Part shown: positions 26,000 to 34,618 of the stretch, in pieces
Layout of the letters: every line of letters begins with the position of its first letter
How positions within the stretch are numbered: the first letter of the stretch is position 1
Origin: Candidatus Paraburkholderia schumanniana
Lineage (GTDB): Bacteria; Pseudomonadota; Gammaproteobacteria; Burkholderiales; Burkholderiaceae
Assembly: GCA_001189335.2 (NCBI GenBank)
Contig: LFJH01000009.1
Location: 1 to 34,745, forward strand
Length of the DNA stretch: 34,745 nucleotides
Direction: 5' to 3'
Notes under the pieces: model-generated
Told to the model about the DNA's origin: nothing
The model's database searches: none
The model's input: the letters and a program-made list of their open reading frames with translations, nothing else
Position numbers and translations under genes: made by a program

Positions 26000-27266
26000 C
26001 GGTATGGCTCCGGGCGAGCCGTTCGGCCGCCTCTTCGATGGTCAGATTGCTCGCGGCGACGCACCCGCCGCGATGCAGGTCGTAGTGTCCCGGCGCGCGC
26101 ACGAAGAGCGTCACCGCGACGGGATGCGCTGCCGCGCACGAACGCTCGCAGCCGCTCAGATGCACCTGCGCTTCGTCGTGCGCGGGCAGCAGCGGGGCGA
26201 GGCGATACGCGTCGGTCTTGGTGTCGGCGCGGCTTTTCGCGCAGCCAGCGGAGCCGGCGCATGCGATGAGGCGCGCGAACGGGTCGCGTGGATCGGCCGT
26301 GAGGCCGAGCGCGCGCAGGCGTTGCAGGACTTCGGGTGCATCGTGCGCCGCGATGCCGGGAATCAGCACGCTTTGCCATGGCGTCATCATGAGACGGCCT
26401 TCGGCGTGCGTCGTGCCGAGATCGGCGAGGGCTTCGAGCGTGATGGCGTCCAGGCGTCCGAGCGGCGTTTGCGCGCCCGCGTACCACGTCGCGCGATGCG
26501 GCTCTTCATGCGCGCCGAGACGCAGAGACGCATCGGCGGATTCGCGTCGCCACGAGCGAACCTCCGCGTGGAAATCAAGAAAGCGCTCCACGCGGATACG
26601 GGCGAGCAGATCGCGCATGCGATGTTCTTCCGACGTCGCGAGCGCCAGAAACCGGCGCAGCATCTTCATCACGAACGGCAGGACTTCGCTGCGCGGAATC
26701 GCGCCTGACGCGGGCGCATCGTGCGCGTGCCGCGGCATCGTGCCCGCGAAGCCGAATGCGAAGCGCGCGCCGTCGTCGATGGCGGAAAGCCACAGATCGT
26801 GCGGATGGTCTAGCATCGCGAGACGTTCGCCGCCGTCGAGCTGCAGCGAGAATTTGGGCGAGAGCGCGTGCAGCGAGGCATCAGCCTGCATCGCATCGAG
26901 GATGGCTGCGGCGAGAGCGCGCGTCTGCCCGCTGGCGAGCGGGCTCAGCATCACGTTGCGGATGTCGTCGCCGCTCGCGGTCGCGGGGCCCAGGCCCGCG
27001 TCCAATGCGATCTCGACGAGCGCGGCGTGAGCGTCGTCGCGGATGCCGCGCAGCTGCAGATTCGCGCGGTTGGTCACTTCGATCACACCGGAGCCGCACG
27101 TGCGCGCGGCGCGCGCGACGGCCCGCGCCGCAGCGGCGCTCAGTTCGCCGCCGGGAAGACGCAGGCGCGCGAGACCGCCGTCGCGCGCGGCGACGATGCG
27201 CATGAGCCCTGGACACGCGGAGCGGCGTGGGGCGGACTCGGACGGCGGACGGTCGAGTGAAGTCAA
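25992..27266 (-). CDS. cobG: Precorrin-3B synthase (CobG)
   Basis: CobG is an O2-dependent Fe-S monooxygenase forming precorrin-3B, the hallmark of the aerobic pathway. The protein shows the nitrite/sulfite-reductase half-repeat at [18 protein letters not shown], then [16 protein letters not shown]. Further on are [17 protein letters not shown] (CxxxxxC) and [15 protein letters not shown] (CxxxC), which supply the four Cys of the [4Fe-4S] cluster. The start is uncertain. ATG 27203 would cut off the conserved SACPG segment, so TTG 27266 (424 residues) is preferred, although its ribosome site is weak. It is the first gene of a four-gene operon under the riboswitch at 27345-27498. The body is intact. 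Confidence 0.92.
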   Translation of the reverse strand: MTSLDRPPSESAPRRSACPGLMRIVAARDGGLARLRLPGGELSAAAARAVARAARTCGSGVIEVTNRANLQLRGIRDDAHAALVEIALDAGLGPATASGDDIRNVMLSPLASGQTRALAAAILDAMQADASLHALSPKFSLQLDGGERLAMLDHPHDLWLSAIDDGARFAFGFAGTMPRHAHDAPASGAIPRSEVLPFVMKMLRRFLALATSEEHRMRDLLARIRVERFLDFHAEVRSWRRESADASLRLGAHEEPHRATWYAGAQTPLGRLDAITLEALADLGTTHAEGRLMMTPWQSVLIPGIAAHDAPEVLQRLRALGLTADPRDPFARLIACAGSAGCAKSRADTKTDAYRLAPLLPAHDEAQVHLSGCERSCAAAHPVAVTLFVRAPGHYDLHRGGCVAASNLTIEEAAERLARSHTDA

Positions 27267-27344
27267 ATGCGTGACCCGTTGGGCTTCGCGTGTGGTGAGC
27301 GAACCGGTACACCCCGCCCGGTTGGCGTCGCGCGAATGCGGTGA

Positions 27345-27498
27345 GTCGGCAGGTCTCTTGGCTGGCAGGTCTATATTCGCGCCGGCCTTCCCGGTAAAAC
27401 CAGTGGCAGTGGAGCGCGGACTCGCTGCGTACAATTGCGGGGGCAGCCACAAAGTTTTCGCTGTGTTCCCTGTTAGGCCCAACGGGCACCGACGGACC
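27345..27498 (-). promoter_or_regulatory. Cobalamin riboswitch upstream of cobG-cobH-cobI-cobJ
   Basis: Read on the minus strand it contains GGTGCCCGTTGGGCC, AACAGGGAAC, GCTGCCCCCGCAATTGTA, GCCACTGG, GGGAAGGC and GCCAGCCAAGAGACC in the standard order. A CATAAT -10-like hexamer (27502-27507, minus) sits just upstream; a convincing -35 was not found. Cobalamin should repress the corrin-ring methylation genes. Confidence 0.93.
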
Positions 27499-27603
27499 TG
27501 TATTATGCCCGCTTTTATCGACTCTCCGGCCGCTTCGCTCCCCTGTACGCCAGGTTGCGCGCGGTACGATGAGCTTTTCGGAACTTCAACGAGGAGACGC
27601 CGC

Positions 27604-28815
27604 ATGTCGACCTGGCTGACCGTCGTGGGAATCGGCGAGGACGGCTGGCACGGCCTTTCCCGCGCCGCCCGCCGCGCGCTCGTGGAAGCGCAGTCGATCC
27701 ACGGCGGCGAGCGCCATCTGGCGCTGCTGCCCGCGCGCATCGCCGCGCGCCGCGTGCCGTGGCCCAAGCCCTTTTCGATCGATGGCGTGCTCGCCGAGCG
27801 CGGCGACGCCGACACGCGCGTCTGCGTGCTCGCGAGCGGCGATCCGCTGTGCTTCGGCGTCGGCGCGACGCTCGCGCGCGAAGTCGCGGATGGCGAAATG
27901 CGCGTAATTCCCGCGCCTTCGTCGCTGTCGCTCGCGGCCGCGCGGCTGTGCTGGCCGCTGCAGGAGGCGACCTGCGTGTCGCTCGTCGTGCGGCCGGTCG
28001 CGTCGCTGCTCGCGAACCTGCATCGCGGCGCGCGGCTGCTCGTGCTCAGCGCCGATGGCATGACGCCCGCCGCCGTCGCCACGCTCCTGACAGCGCATGG
28101 TTTCGGCGCGAGCCGCATGACGGTTTTCGAGCATCTCGGCGGCGACGCCGAGCGCCGCATCGACGAACGCGCCGACGACTGGCGCCAGCCACTCGTCGCC
28201 GCGCTCAATCTCATCGCGATCGAATGCCGCACGCATGCGGGCCATGCCGGTCCGCCGCTCACGCCCGGTCTGCCCGACGACGCCTATCGCCACGACGGCC
28301 AGCTGACCAAGCGCGCCGTGCGCGCCGTGACGCTCGCCCATCTCGCGCCGCAGCCTGGCGAATTGCTGTGGAACGTGGGCGCGGGCTGCGGCTCGATCGG
28401 CATCGAATGGATGCGCGCGCATGGCGCCTGCCGCGCAATCGCCATCGAGGCGAACGAAAGCCGGCAGCGGCTCGTGGAATACAACCGCGATGCGCTCGGC
28501 GTGCCCGCGCTGCAACTCGTCAAAGGAGAGGCGCCCGCCGCGCTCGATGGCCTGCCCGCGCCCGATGCCGTGTTCATCGGCGGCGGACTGACGACGCCCG
28601 GCGTGCTCGATGCCTGCTGGTCGCGCCTGCGCCAGGGCGGGCGGCTCGTCGCCAATGCGGTGACGCTGCAAAGCGAAATGGCGCTCGTCGAATGGCGCGC
28701 ACGGCACGGCGGCGAGCTCACGCGCATCGGCGTCGCGCAGGCGGAGCCGCTCGGCAGCTTCGACACCTGGCGCCCGGCGCTGCCGATCACGCTGCTGCAC
28801 GCGAGCAAGCCATGA
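27604..28815 (+). CDS. cobL: Precorrin-6Y C5,15-methyltransferase (decarboxylating), CbiE-CbiT fusion
   Basis: CobL methylates C-5 and C-15 and decarboxylates the C-12 acetate. The 403-residue product has an N-terminal CbiE methylase domain ([38 protein letters not shown]). The C-terminal Rossmann CbiT domain starts near residue 225 ([38 protein letters not shown]). ATG 27604 follows GAGGAGACGCCGC. It diverges from cobG across the riboswitch region and heads cobL-cbiD-cobK-cobM. No riboswitch is seen on its own strand. Confidence 0.95.
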   Translation: MSTWLTVVGIGEDGWHGLSRAARRALVEAQSIHGGERHLALLPARIAARRVPWPKPFSIDGVLAERGDADTRVCVLASGDPLCFGVGATLAREVADGEMRVIPAPSSLSLAAARLCWPLQEATCVSLVVRPVASLLANLHRGARLLVLSADGMTPAAVATLLTAHGFGASRMTVFEHLGGDAERRIDERADDWRQPLVAALNLIAIECRTHAGHAGPPLTPGLPDDAYRHDGQLTKRAVRAVTLAHLAPQPGELLWNVGAGCGSIGIEWMRAHGACRAIAIEANESRQRLVEYNRDALGVPALQLVKGEAPAALDGLPAPDAVFIGGGLTTPGVLDACWSRLRQGGRLVANAVTLQSEMALVEWRARHGGELTRIGVAQAEPLGSFDTWRPALPITLLHASKP

Positions 28816-28839
28816 TCCGGATCGGGAAGCCCTCGCGCC

Positions 28840-29937
28840 ATGCGTGAAGAAACGCCGGAAAAAGCCGCGCCGCTACGCAGCGGCTACACGACCGGAAGCT
28901 GCGCGACCGCGACGAGCCTCGCGGCCGCGCGTCTCCTGCTGGCGGGCGAGCCGAGCGAGCGCGCCGAAATCGTGCTGCCGAAGGGCCAGCGCGTGGTCAT
29001 GGCGCTCGCGTTCTACCGCCATGTGCCCGGCGAAAGCGATACCGCCGAAGCAGGCGTCATCAAGGATGCCGGCGACGATCCCGACGTGACCCACGGCGCG
29101 CTGGTGTTCGCGCGGGTGCGCTTGTCGGCGGAGGCGGGCGTGCGCTTCCACGCGGGCCCGGGCGTCGGAACCGTGACGCGCGCGGGGCTGGCGCTGGCCA
29201 TCGGCGAGCCGGCGATCAATCCGGTGCCGCGCAGGATGATGAACATGCATCTGGAAACGCTTGCCGCGAGCGTCGGCTACAGCGGCGGCTTCGAGGTGAG
29301 CATCGGCGTGGAAAACGGCGAGGCGCTCGCGCTGAAGACGATGAACCCACGGCTCGGAATCGTCGGCGGCCTGTCGATACTCGGCACGACCGGCATCGTG
29401 AGGCCGTTCTCGTGCTCGGCGTATATCGCGTCGATTCATCAGGGCATCGATGTCGCGCGCGCGAACGGATACCGGCATATCGCCGCGTGCACCGGCAACC
29501 AGAGCGAGGACGCGATGCGCGCGCGTTACAGCATGCCCGACATCGCGCTGATCGAAATGGGCGATTTCGTGGGCGCCGTGCTCAAGCATCTGCGCCGCGC
29601 GCCCGTCGACAGGCTGAGTCTCTGCGGCGGGTTCGGCAAGCTGTCCAAGCTGGCGGCGGGGCATATGGATCTGCACAGCTGCAACTCCAGCATCGATCTT
29701 CCGCTGCTCGCCGTCTGGGCCGCCGATGGGGGCGCGAGCGAAGCGCTTCAGGCGGCGATCCGCGTCGCGAACACGAGCCAGGAGGCGCTCAAGCTGGCGC
29801 GGGCGGAAGGCATCCCGCTCGGCGATATCGTGTGCCGGCGCGCGCGCGACGGCGCGCTCGATGTATTGCCGCCAGGCATCGAAGTCGAGACGTTTGCGAT
29901 CGACCGGCAGGGGAATATCGTCGGGAGCGCGGCATGA
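28840..29937 (+). CDS. cbiD: CbiD, C1-methyltransferase of the corrin ring
   Basis: CbiD catalyses C-1 methylation of cobalt-precorrin-5B in the anaerobic pathway. The 365-residue protein has the family signature [18 protein letters not shown] near the N-terminus, [20 protein letters not shown] and [18 protein letters not shown]. It ends with the [18 protein letters not shown] region. ATG 28840 lies 24 nt after cobL and the stop overlaps cobK as ATGA. Because CobG and CobN mark the aerobic route and no cobF is in the window, CbiD probably stands in for CobF. A similar cobL-cbiD-cobK order exists in pseudomonads. The gene is intact. Confidence 0.94.
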   Translation: MREETPEKAAPLRSGYTTGSCATATSLAAARLLLAGEPSERAEIVLPKGQRVVMALAFYRHVPGESDTAEAGVIKDAGDDPDVTHGALVFARVRLSAEAGVRFHAGPGVGTVTRAGLALAIGEPAINPVPRRMMNMHLETLAASVGYSGGFEVSIGVENGEALALKTMNPRLGIVGGLSILGTTGIVRPFSCSAYIASIHQGIDVARANGYRHIAACTGNQSEDAMRARYSMPDIALIEMGDFVGAVLKHLRRAPVDRLSLCGGFGKLSKLAAGHMDLHSCNSSIDLPLLAVWAADGGASEALQAAIRVANTSQEALKLARAEGIPLGDIVCRRARDGALDVLPPGIEVETFAIDRQGNIVGSAA

Positions 29938-30659
29938 AGCGTGTTCTTCTGCTCGGCGGCACCGGCGATGCGCTCGCGATTGCGCGCAGCCTTCCCGCGG
30001 CGCATGTCTACAGTCTCGCGGGCCTCGGGCGCGTGCCGGGCGATCTGGCGTGTTCCGTGCGTGTCGGCGGGTTCGGCGGCATCGACGGACTCGTTGCATA
30101 TCTGCGTGACGAAGATATCGCGCTCGTCGTCGACGCGACGCATCCCTATGCCGCGCAGATGAGCCGCCACGCGCACGCGGCATGCGGGATCGCGCGCGTG
30201 CCGCTCTGGGCGGTGCGCCGTCCGGCGTGGCAGGCGCAGCCGGGCGACGACTGGCGCGAGGCGTCGGACTGGCGCGGCATCGTCGGGCGCATCGAGCGCT
30301 TTCGGCGGCCGCTGTTCACGCTCGGACGCGAGCCGCTCGCGCATCTCGACGAAATCCCCGCATCGCAGTTCTGGACGATACGTTGTCTCGAGGCGCATCC
30401 GGGCAATGAACGCGCGAACATCGTCGATGCGCGCGGACCGTTCGATCTCGCCGGCGAGCGCGCGCTGTTCGACGCGGCGCGTATTGATGTGCTCATCAGT
30501 AAGAACAGCGGCGGACGCGCGACCGAGGCGAAGCTCGCGGTCGCGCGCGAGCGGGGCTTGCCGGTCGTGATGCTCGCGCGTCCCGAACTTCCCGACGCCG
30601 ACCGCGCCTTCGACGATGCCGCGAGCGCCCGCGATGCGCTGCCGCACTGGCTGAATTGA
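29934..30659 (+). CDS. cobK: Precorrin-6A reductase
   Basis: CobK/CbiJ reduces precorrin-6A with NADPH. The 241-residue protein opens [20 protein letters not shown] and contains [20 protein letters not shown], plus the C-terminal signature [20 protein letters not shown]. Its ATG overlaps the cbiD stop (ATGA), and cobM follows 15 nt later. Length and motifs are normal; no lesion is seen. Confidence 0.95.
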   Translation: MKRVLLLGGTGDALAIARSLPAAHVYSLAGLGRVPGDLACSVRVGGFGGIDGLVAYLRDEDIALVVDATHPYAAQMSRHAHAACGIARVPLWAVRRPAWQAQPGDDWREASDWRGIVGRIERFRRPLFTLGREPLAHLDEIPASQFWTIRCLEAHPGNERANIVDARGPFDLAGERALFDAARIDVLISKNSGGRATEAKLAVARERGLPVVMLARPELPDADRAFDDAASARDALPHWLN

Positions 30660-30674
30660 AATCACACACCCAAC

Positions 30675-31400
30675 ATGACTGTTTATTTCATCGGCGCCGG
30701 ACCGGGCGATCCCGAACTCATCACCGTCAAGGGGCAGCGGCTCGTGCGCGCGTGTCCCGTGATTCTCTACGCCGGATCGCTCGTGCCTAAGGAAGTGCTC
30801 GCGGGGCATCGGGCGTCGATATGCGTCGATACGGCCGAGCTCGATCTCGATGCGATCGTCGCGCTTCTTCGGGACGCGCACGCCAACGGTCAGGACGTGG
30901 CGCGCGTGCATTCCGGCGATCCGTCGTTGTACGGCGCGATCGGCGAGCAGATCCGCCGGCTCGATGCGCTCGGCATTCCGTACGAGATCGTGCCGGGCGT
31001 GACGGCAACGGCGGCATCGGCGGCGGTGCTCAAACGCGAGCTGACGCTGCCCGGCATCTCGCAGACGGTGATCCTCACGCGCTACGCCACCAAGACGTCG
31101 ATGCCCGAGGGTGAGGCACTCGCGGATCTCGCGCATCATTGCGCGACGCTCGCGATTCACCTCGGTGTGCGGCATATCGAACGGATCGTCGCGGATCTTC
31201 TGCCGCATTACGGCGCGGATTGTCCGGTGGCGGTCGTGTTTCGCGCGAGCTGGCCGGACGAAGCGCGCGTCGAGGGCACGCTCGGGGATATCGCGCCGAA
31301 AGTGCGCGCGGCGGGCGTGGAGCGCACGGCGATGATCATCGTCGGCCGTGTGCTGAGCGCCGCCGGCTTCGCCGATTCGACGCTCTACGGCCGCGACTGA
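30675..31400 (+). CDS. cobM: Precorrin-4 C11-methyltransferase
   Basis: CobM/CbiF methylates C-11. The 241-residue protein has [57 protein letters not shown] and VPGVTATAASAAVLKRELTL. VILTRYATKTSMPEGE near residue 135 is characteristic of this methylase. It lies 15 nt after cobK and 10 nt before the DUF4186 gene, so it is within the cobL operon. The gene is intact. Confidence 0.95.
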   Translation: MTVYFIGAGPGDPELITVKGQRLVRACPVILYAGSLVPKEVLAGHRASICVDTAELDLDAIVALLRDAHANGQDVARVHSGDPSLYGAIGEQIRRLDALGIPYEIVPGVTATAASAAVLKRELTLPGISQTVILTRYATKTSMPEGEALADLAHHCATLAIHLGVRHIERIVADLLPHYGADCPVAVVFRASWPDEARVEGTLGDIAPKVRAAGVERTAMIIVGRVLSAAGFADSTLYGRD

Positions 31401-31410
31401 GCACGATGCC

Positions 31411-31815
31411 ATGCGCGATCTCGACGCCGTCTTCGCCGCGCTCGCGAAATCCGCATTCCAACGGCGCTTCGCGCTCGGTGTGCGGGAGGGAAAGTATCTG
31501 CGGGAGAAGGGCGTGGAGACGGTCGTCGCGCAGGCGCGCGAACTGATCGGTAAACGGCTCGCGCCGCAGGCGCCCTTGAACGACGGCAAGCAGACGCCGT
31601 TTCGCGGGCATCCGGTATTCATCGCGCAACACGCGACGGCGACGTGCTGCCGTTCGTGCCTCGCCAAGTGGCACGGCATCGCGGTGGGCAAGGCGCTCGA
31701 CGACGCGGAGCGCCAGCACGTTGTCGATGCGATCGAGCGGTGGCTGCGGGCGCAGCTGCTGCCTGCCGGAGCGAAGCCCGCAGACGAGAATCCGCAGCGG
31801 GAGCTGCCGTTCTGA
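31411..31815 (+). CDS. DUF4186 family protein
   Basis: The 134-residue protein contains TPFRGHPVFIAQHATATCC, then RSCLAKWHGIAVGKAL, the core of DUF4186. The Cys pair plus His residues suggest a metal site. The family function is unknown. It is 10 nt downstream of cobM on the same strand and likely co-transcribed; a role in corrin metabolism is not implied by the family itself. ATG 31411 gives the expected N-terminus. The gene is intact and convergent with the FkbM gene 19 nt away. Confidence 0.85.
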   Translation: MRDLDAVFAALAKSAFQRRFALGVREGKYLREKGVETVVAQARELIGKRLAPQAPLNDGKQTPFRGHPVFIAQHATATCCRSCLAKWHGIAVGKALDDAERQHVVDAIERWLRAQLLPAGAKPADENPQRELPF

Positions 31816-31834
31816 AACCGTGCGCGGCCGACGA

Positions 31835-33058
31835 TCAGCGGGCAGACAGACGCCTTCGGATGCTTCGGTACGGAGCGAGCATCCGCCACGTCCGGGACGT
31901 GACGATCGCGTCCAGTTCGGCTCGGGTTTGGTCGAGCTGCCGCGCCTGATCGCCGATGATCTGTTGTTGTGCACGGGCGCGCTGCTCAAGGCTCTCGCGC
32001 GCTTGCCGTTCCTCGTTCACTTCCTTGCGCGCCGATGCGAGCAAACCGTCCGAATCCCTCCGAACCCGTCCTTCTTCCTCGACCCTTTGCCTGAGCGTTC
32101 CGATCATATGCTCGGCATCGTCGAGCTTGGCGGTGAGTTCACTGATCCGGACAGCGTTCTCCGCAAGGCGGCCTTCGTAATCGCGCACCTGGTCGTCATG
32201 CGCGCTAGGCAGATTCCGGATCGTCGTCCAGAGCCATTGCACCTGACTCGATGAAGCCATGGCCTCGTCGCTGACCGCCGCGTGCACATCGAACCATTCA
32301 TTGGGAGGCCCGATGCCCTTGCCGGCTTCGTTTCGCACGCGCTGGCGGAAATCGGCCAGTGCCTGATCGTAATTGAGCCAATCGCCGGCGAGGTCGAGGC
32401 CAAATGGACCCGAATCCGTCCCATGGAAGGATTTTTCGACGTGAAGGCCCTCGAGCTGAATGGTTCCGGCGGGCATCAACTGCTTATGCAATTGCGGGAC
32501 GACCTTGAATTTTCGATATCCAGCCTTGAAAAGCTCTGGAATAGTGTTATTCCCGAACTCTTCGACCGAGATAAACGGAGGAAGACAGGGAAGGCCAGGA
32601 AGGTCAGCGAGTACGAGCTTGTCACCGCCTTCGATATCCACCTTCATATAGCGTGGAATGCCGTGCTGTTCGAATAGCGCCCTGATGCCGATGCACGGCA
32701 CATCGATCACGTCATAGCGCGTATTGTTCCGGCAGCCGTAAACCGGATCGAACGAGCTCCAGTGGTCGTTGTGGAGATTGATATAGAAAGGGAGTGTCGT
32801 CGGCTGGTTCCAAATGCCGATATTCAGCAGCGTCAATCTGCCTTCGGAAATGGCCTGCGCGAAAGTGACCTGCAATTGGGCGAATATGCGCGGATTCGCT
32901 TCGACCCCGACGACGCGAAAACCTTTCTGAAGATAATATGAAGTATCTTCGCCGGCATTGACGCCAATATCGAAGACCAATGTTTCATCCAGCCGGCCAG
33001 GGGATTGCGCGCTGGCAAATATTTCCTTTACTGCGTTCATTCGGTTCACGTCATTCAT
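31835..33058 (-). CDS. FkbM-family methyltransferase with C-terminal coiled coil
   Basis: Residues about 25-230 form an FkbM-type SAM methyltransferase: LVFDIGVNAGEDTSYYLQKG, VVGVEANPRIFAQL, YMKVDIEGGDKLVLADLPG and ISVEEFGNN. Residues about 285-390 are a long charged coiled coil (EGRLAENAVRISELTAKL and KEVNEERQARESLEQRA). The tail SRTWRMLAPYRSIRRRL resembles the terminal WR-x3-P-x-R motif common on polysaccharide glycosyltransferases. Methylation of a glycan or exopolysaccharide is therefore plausible but unproven. The start is uncertain: GAGG touches ATG 33058; GTG 33049 or ATG 33040 are alternatives. Base composition is visibly less GC-rich than the cob genes, which hints at separate acquisition. 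The gene is intact. Confidence 0.82.
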   Translation of the reverse strand: MNDVNRMNAVKEIFASAQSPGRLDETLVFDIGVNAGEDTSYYLQKGFRVVGVEANPRIFAQLQVTFAQAISEGRLTLLNIGIWNQPTTLPFYINLHNDHWSSFDPVYGCRNNTRYDVIDVPCIGIRALFEQHGIPRYMKVDIEGGDKLVLADLPGLPCLPPFISVEEFGNNTIPELFKAGYRKFKVVPQLHKQLMPAGTIQLEGLHVEKSFHGTDSGPFGLDLAGDWLNYDQALADFRQRVRNEAGKGIGPPNEWFDVHAAVSDEAMASSSQVQWLWTTIRNLPSAHDDQVRDYEGRLAENAVRISELTAKLDDAEHMIGTLRQRVEEEGRVRRDSDGLLASARKEVNEERQARESLEQRARAQQQIIGDQARQLDQTRAELDAIVTSRTWRMLAPYRSIRRRLSAR

Positions 33059-33341
33059 CCTCGTGTATGAAATGCCAGTTACCGAAAACGATGCGCTGTC
33101 AGTCTGCTCGGACGTGCGCCAGAAAACGAAAATCGTTGATTGAAGCCAGTTTCGAATTGTTGCGACGAAACTCGGCGATGACTTTGACGCGGAAACCTAT
33201 CTCAAAAATGAGCGCCCAGTATATCTGACGGTTTCCATCAATAGTCGAGTGATTGCTGACCGAAGCAGCGCAGTGCTGCTCGGTCATCTGGGAGTTTTGG
33301 GATCGACGCGCGAATGCTTCAGTTGCGACGGAGCAGCGAAA
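33059..33341. other. Intergenic region with possible coding remnant
   Basis: This stretch is less GC-rich than its surroundings. On the plus strand an open frame without a start codon runs from 33144 (QFRIVATKLGDDFDAETYL, then NERPVYLTVSINSRV) towards the terC end. It has a protein-like composition but matches no family I recognise. A minus-strand frame of 62 codons overlaps it. It may be gene debris or the promoter region of the FkbM gene; no clear promoter was identified. Confidence 0.25.
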
Positions 33342-34137
33342 TCACTCGCCCGGCCTGGCGCTGTCCGTCGGACGGACTACTCGCATCGCGCGTCCCTTCG
33401 CCCGCCGCGCCAGCATATTGAGCACCTCGACCAGCGCCGAGAACGCCATCGCCGCATAGATATAGTCCTTCGGAACATGTGTGCCGAAGCCTTCGGCGAT
33501 CAGCGTCATCCCGATCACGAACAGAAACCCGAGCGCGAGCATGACGATCGTCGGATTGCGCTCGATGAAGCGCAACAGCGGCCCGGCCGCGAACAGCATC
33601 ACGGTCACGGCGGCGATCACCGCGACGAACATGATGGATGGGAATGTGCTCGGTCATGCCGACCGCCGTGACGATGCTGTCGATGGAAAAAAAACAGATC
33701 CAGCAGCAGGATCTGACCGATCGCCGAGAGCGGCGTCAGGCTCTTGCGCGAATCGACGCCGGCGTGCTCGCCGGCGTCGTGCGTGACGTGATGGTGGATC
33801 TCCGTCGTCGCTTTCCACACGAGAAACACGCCGCCGGCGATGAGGATCAGATCGCGCCACGAGAAGCCGTGCCCGAAGGCTTCGAAGATCGGCGCGGTCA
33901 GCCGCACGATGAGCGCGACCGTGTGAGCGCGACCGTGCCGAGCAGCGCGAGCCGCATGACGAGCGCGAGCCCGATGCCGATGCGCTGCGTACGCGCCCGA
34001 TGGGCCGCGGGCAGCTTGTTGGTTAGGATCGAAATGAAGATGAGGTTGTCGATGCCGAGCACGACCTCCATCACGACGAGCGTCGCGAGGGCGGCCCAGG
34101 CGGCAGGATCGGCTAGGAGAGCGATGAGATGGTCCAT
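33342..34137 (-). pseudogene. terC: TerC-family integral membrane protein, three frame-disrupting insertions
   Basis: TerC/Alx-family proteins are multi-span membrane proteins linked to metal (Mn2+) efflux or tellurium resistance. From ATG 34137 the first frame has MDHLIALLADPAAWAALATL, the family signature VVMEVVLGIDNLIFISIL, and ends after RLALLGTVAL. A perfect 14-bp tandem duplication (33910-33937) then shifts the frame. The second frame covers RLTAPIFEAFGHGFSWRDLI and LLLDLFF. An 8-base T run (expected 7; plus-strand A run at 33687-33694) shifts again before the second acidic motif SIDSIVTAVGM. A 4-bp duplication (ATGG at 33634-33641) shifts a third time before [20 protein letters not shown]. 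Removing these insertions restores a normal TerC. The gene is not functional as sequenced. Confidence 0.87.
33910..33937. repeat. Perfect 14-bp tandem duplication inside terC
   Basis: TGAGCGCGACCGTG occurs at 33910-33923 and again at 33924-33937 with no gap. One copy gives the expected coding frame; the second is an insertion. Confidence 0.92.
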
Positions 34138-34429
34138 GCGGGTCGAGGCGGGTATTCGTGGTCGGCATACGGCCAAGGGGCATCAATTTAGTCCGATCGG
34201 CTGCAAAATGCAAGGAACTTGAAAACATCATGGTAGACCAACCGGTGATCGCTGCCATCGTCGGGCCAGTTCGTCATCAGCTGTAGCGAATTATGGCAAA
34301 CACGCGACAAGCGCCCGATTCGAAACAGATTTTGCGGTTCTTCCGATGCTGCGCCGCAGCGTTTACGGGTAAACTCCAATGCTTTCGTGCCGCCCGCCGC
34401 GGCTGCCGTAAAACCTCAAATCCAGCCGC
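34138..34429. other. Divergent intergenic region, terC / opgC
   Basis: This region lies between the start codons of terC (-) and the opgC remnant (+) and should hold both promoters. I see no convincing -35/-10 pair, RNA gene or repeat. Confidence 0.4.
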
Positions 34430-34618
34430 ATGCAGCGAAAAACACAACGTCTCGTCGAGCTGGACTTCTTCCGGGGCCTGGTCCTGCTCATCATCGTCGT
34501 CGATCACATTGGCGGCAGCATGTTGTCGCGCTTCACGCTGCATTCGTTTGCGCTGAACGATGCCGATGCGGCCGAAGTCTTCGTGTTCCTCGGCGGCTTC
34601 GCAACGGCGACAGCCTAA
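34430..34618 (+). pseudogene. opgC: OpgC-like membrane protein, truncated by an IS5-family insertion
   Basis: ATG 34430 opens MQRKTQRLVELDFFRGLVLL, then IIVVDHIGGSMLSRF and EVFVFLGGFATA. This is the N-terminus of the OpgC acyltransferase family, which succinylates osmoregulated periplasmic glucans or acts on related glycans. After 62 codons the frame meets TAA at 34616-34618, where the terminal sequence of an IS element begins. A full OpgC has about 380 residues and ten TM helices, so only the first helix and part of the second remain. The 3' part, if present, is beyond the window. Confidence 0.8.

Noticed and set aside
25992-28262. 756-codon version of CobG extending to 28262
   Set aside because: The extra N-terminal part is antisense to cobL and reads across the riboswitch; CobG similarity starts at SACPG just after 27266.
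28812-28847. ATG overlapping the cobL stop as the cbiD start
   Set aside because: That frame ends after 11 codons; the CbiD signature begins in the frame of ATG 28840.
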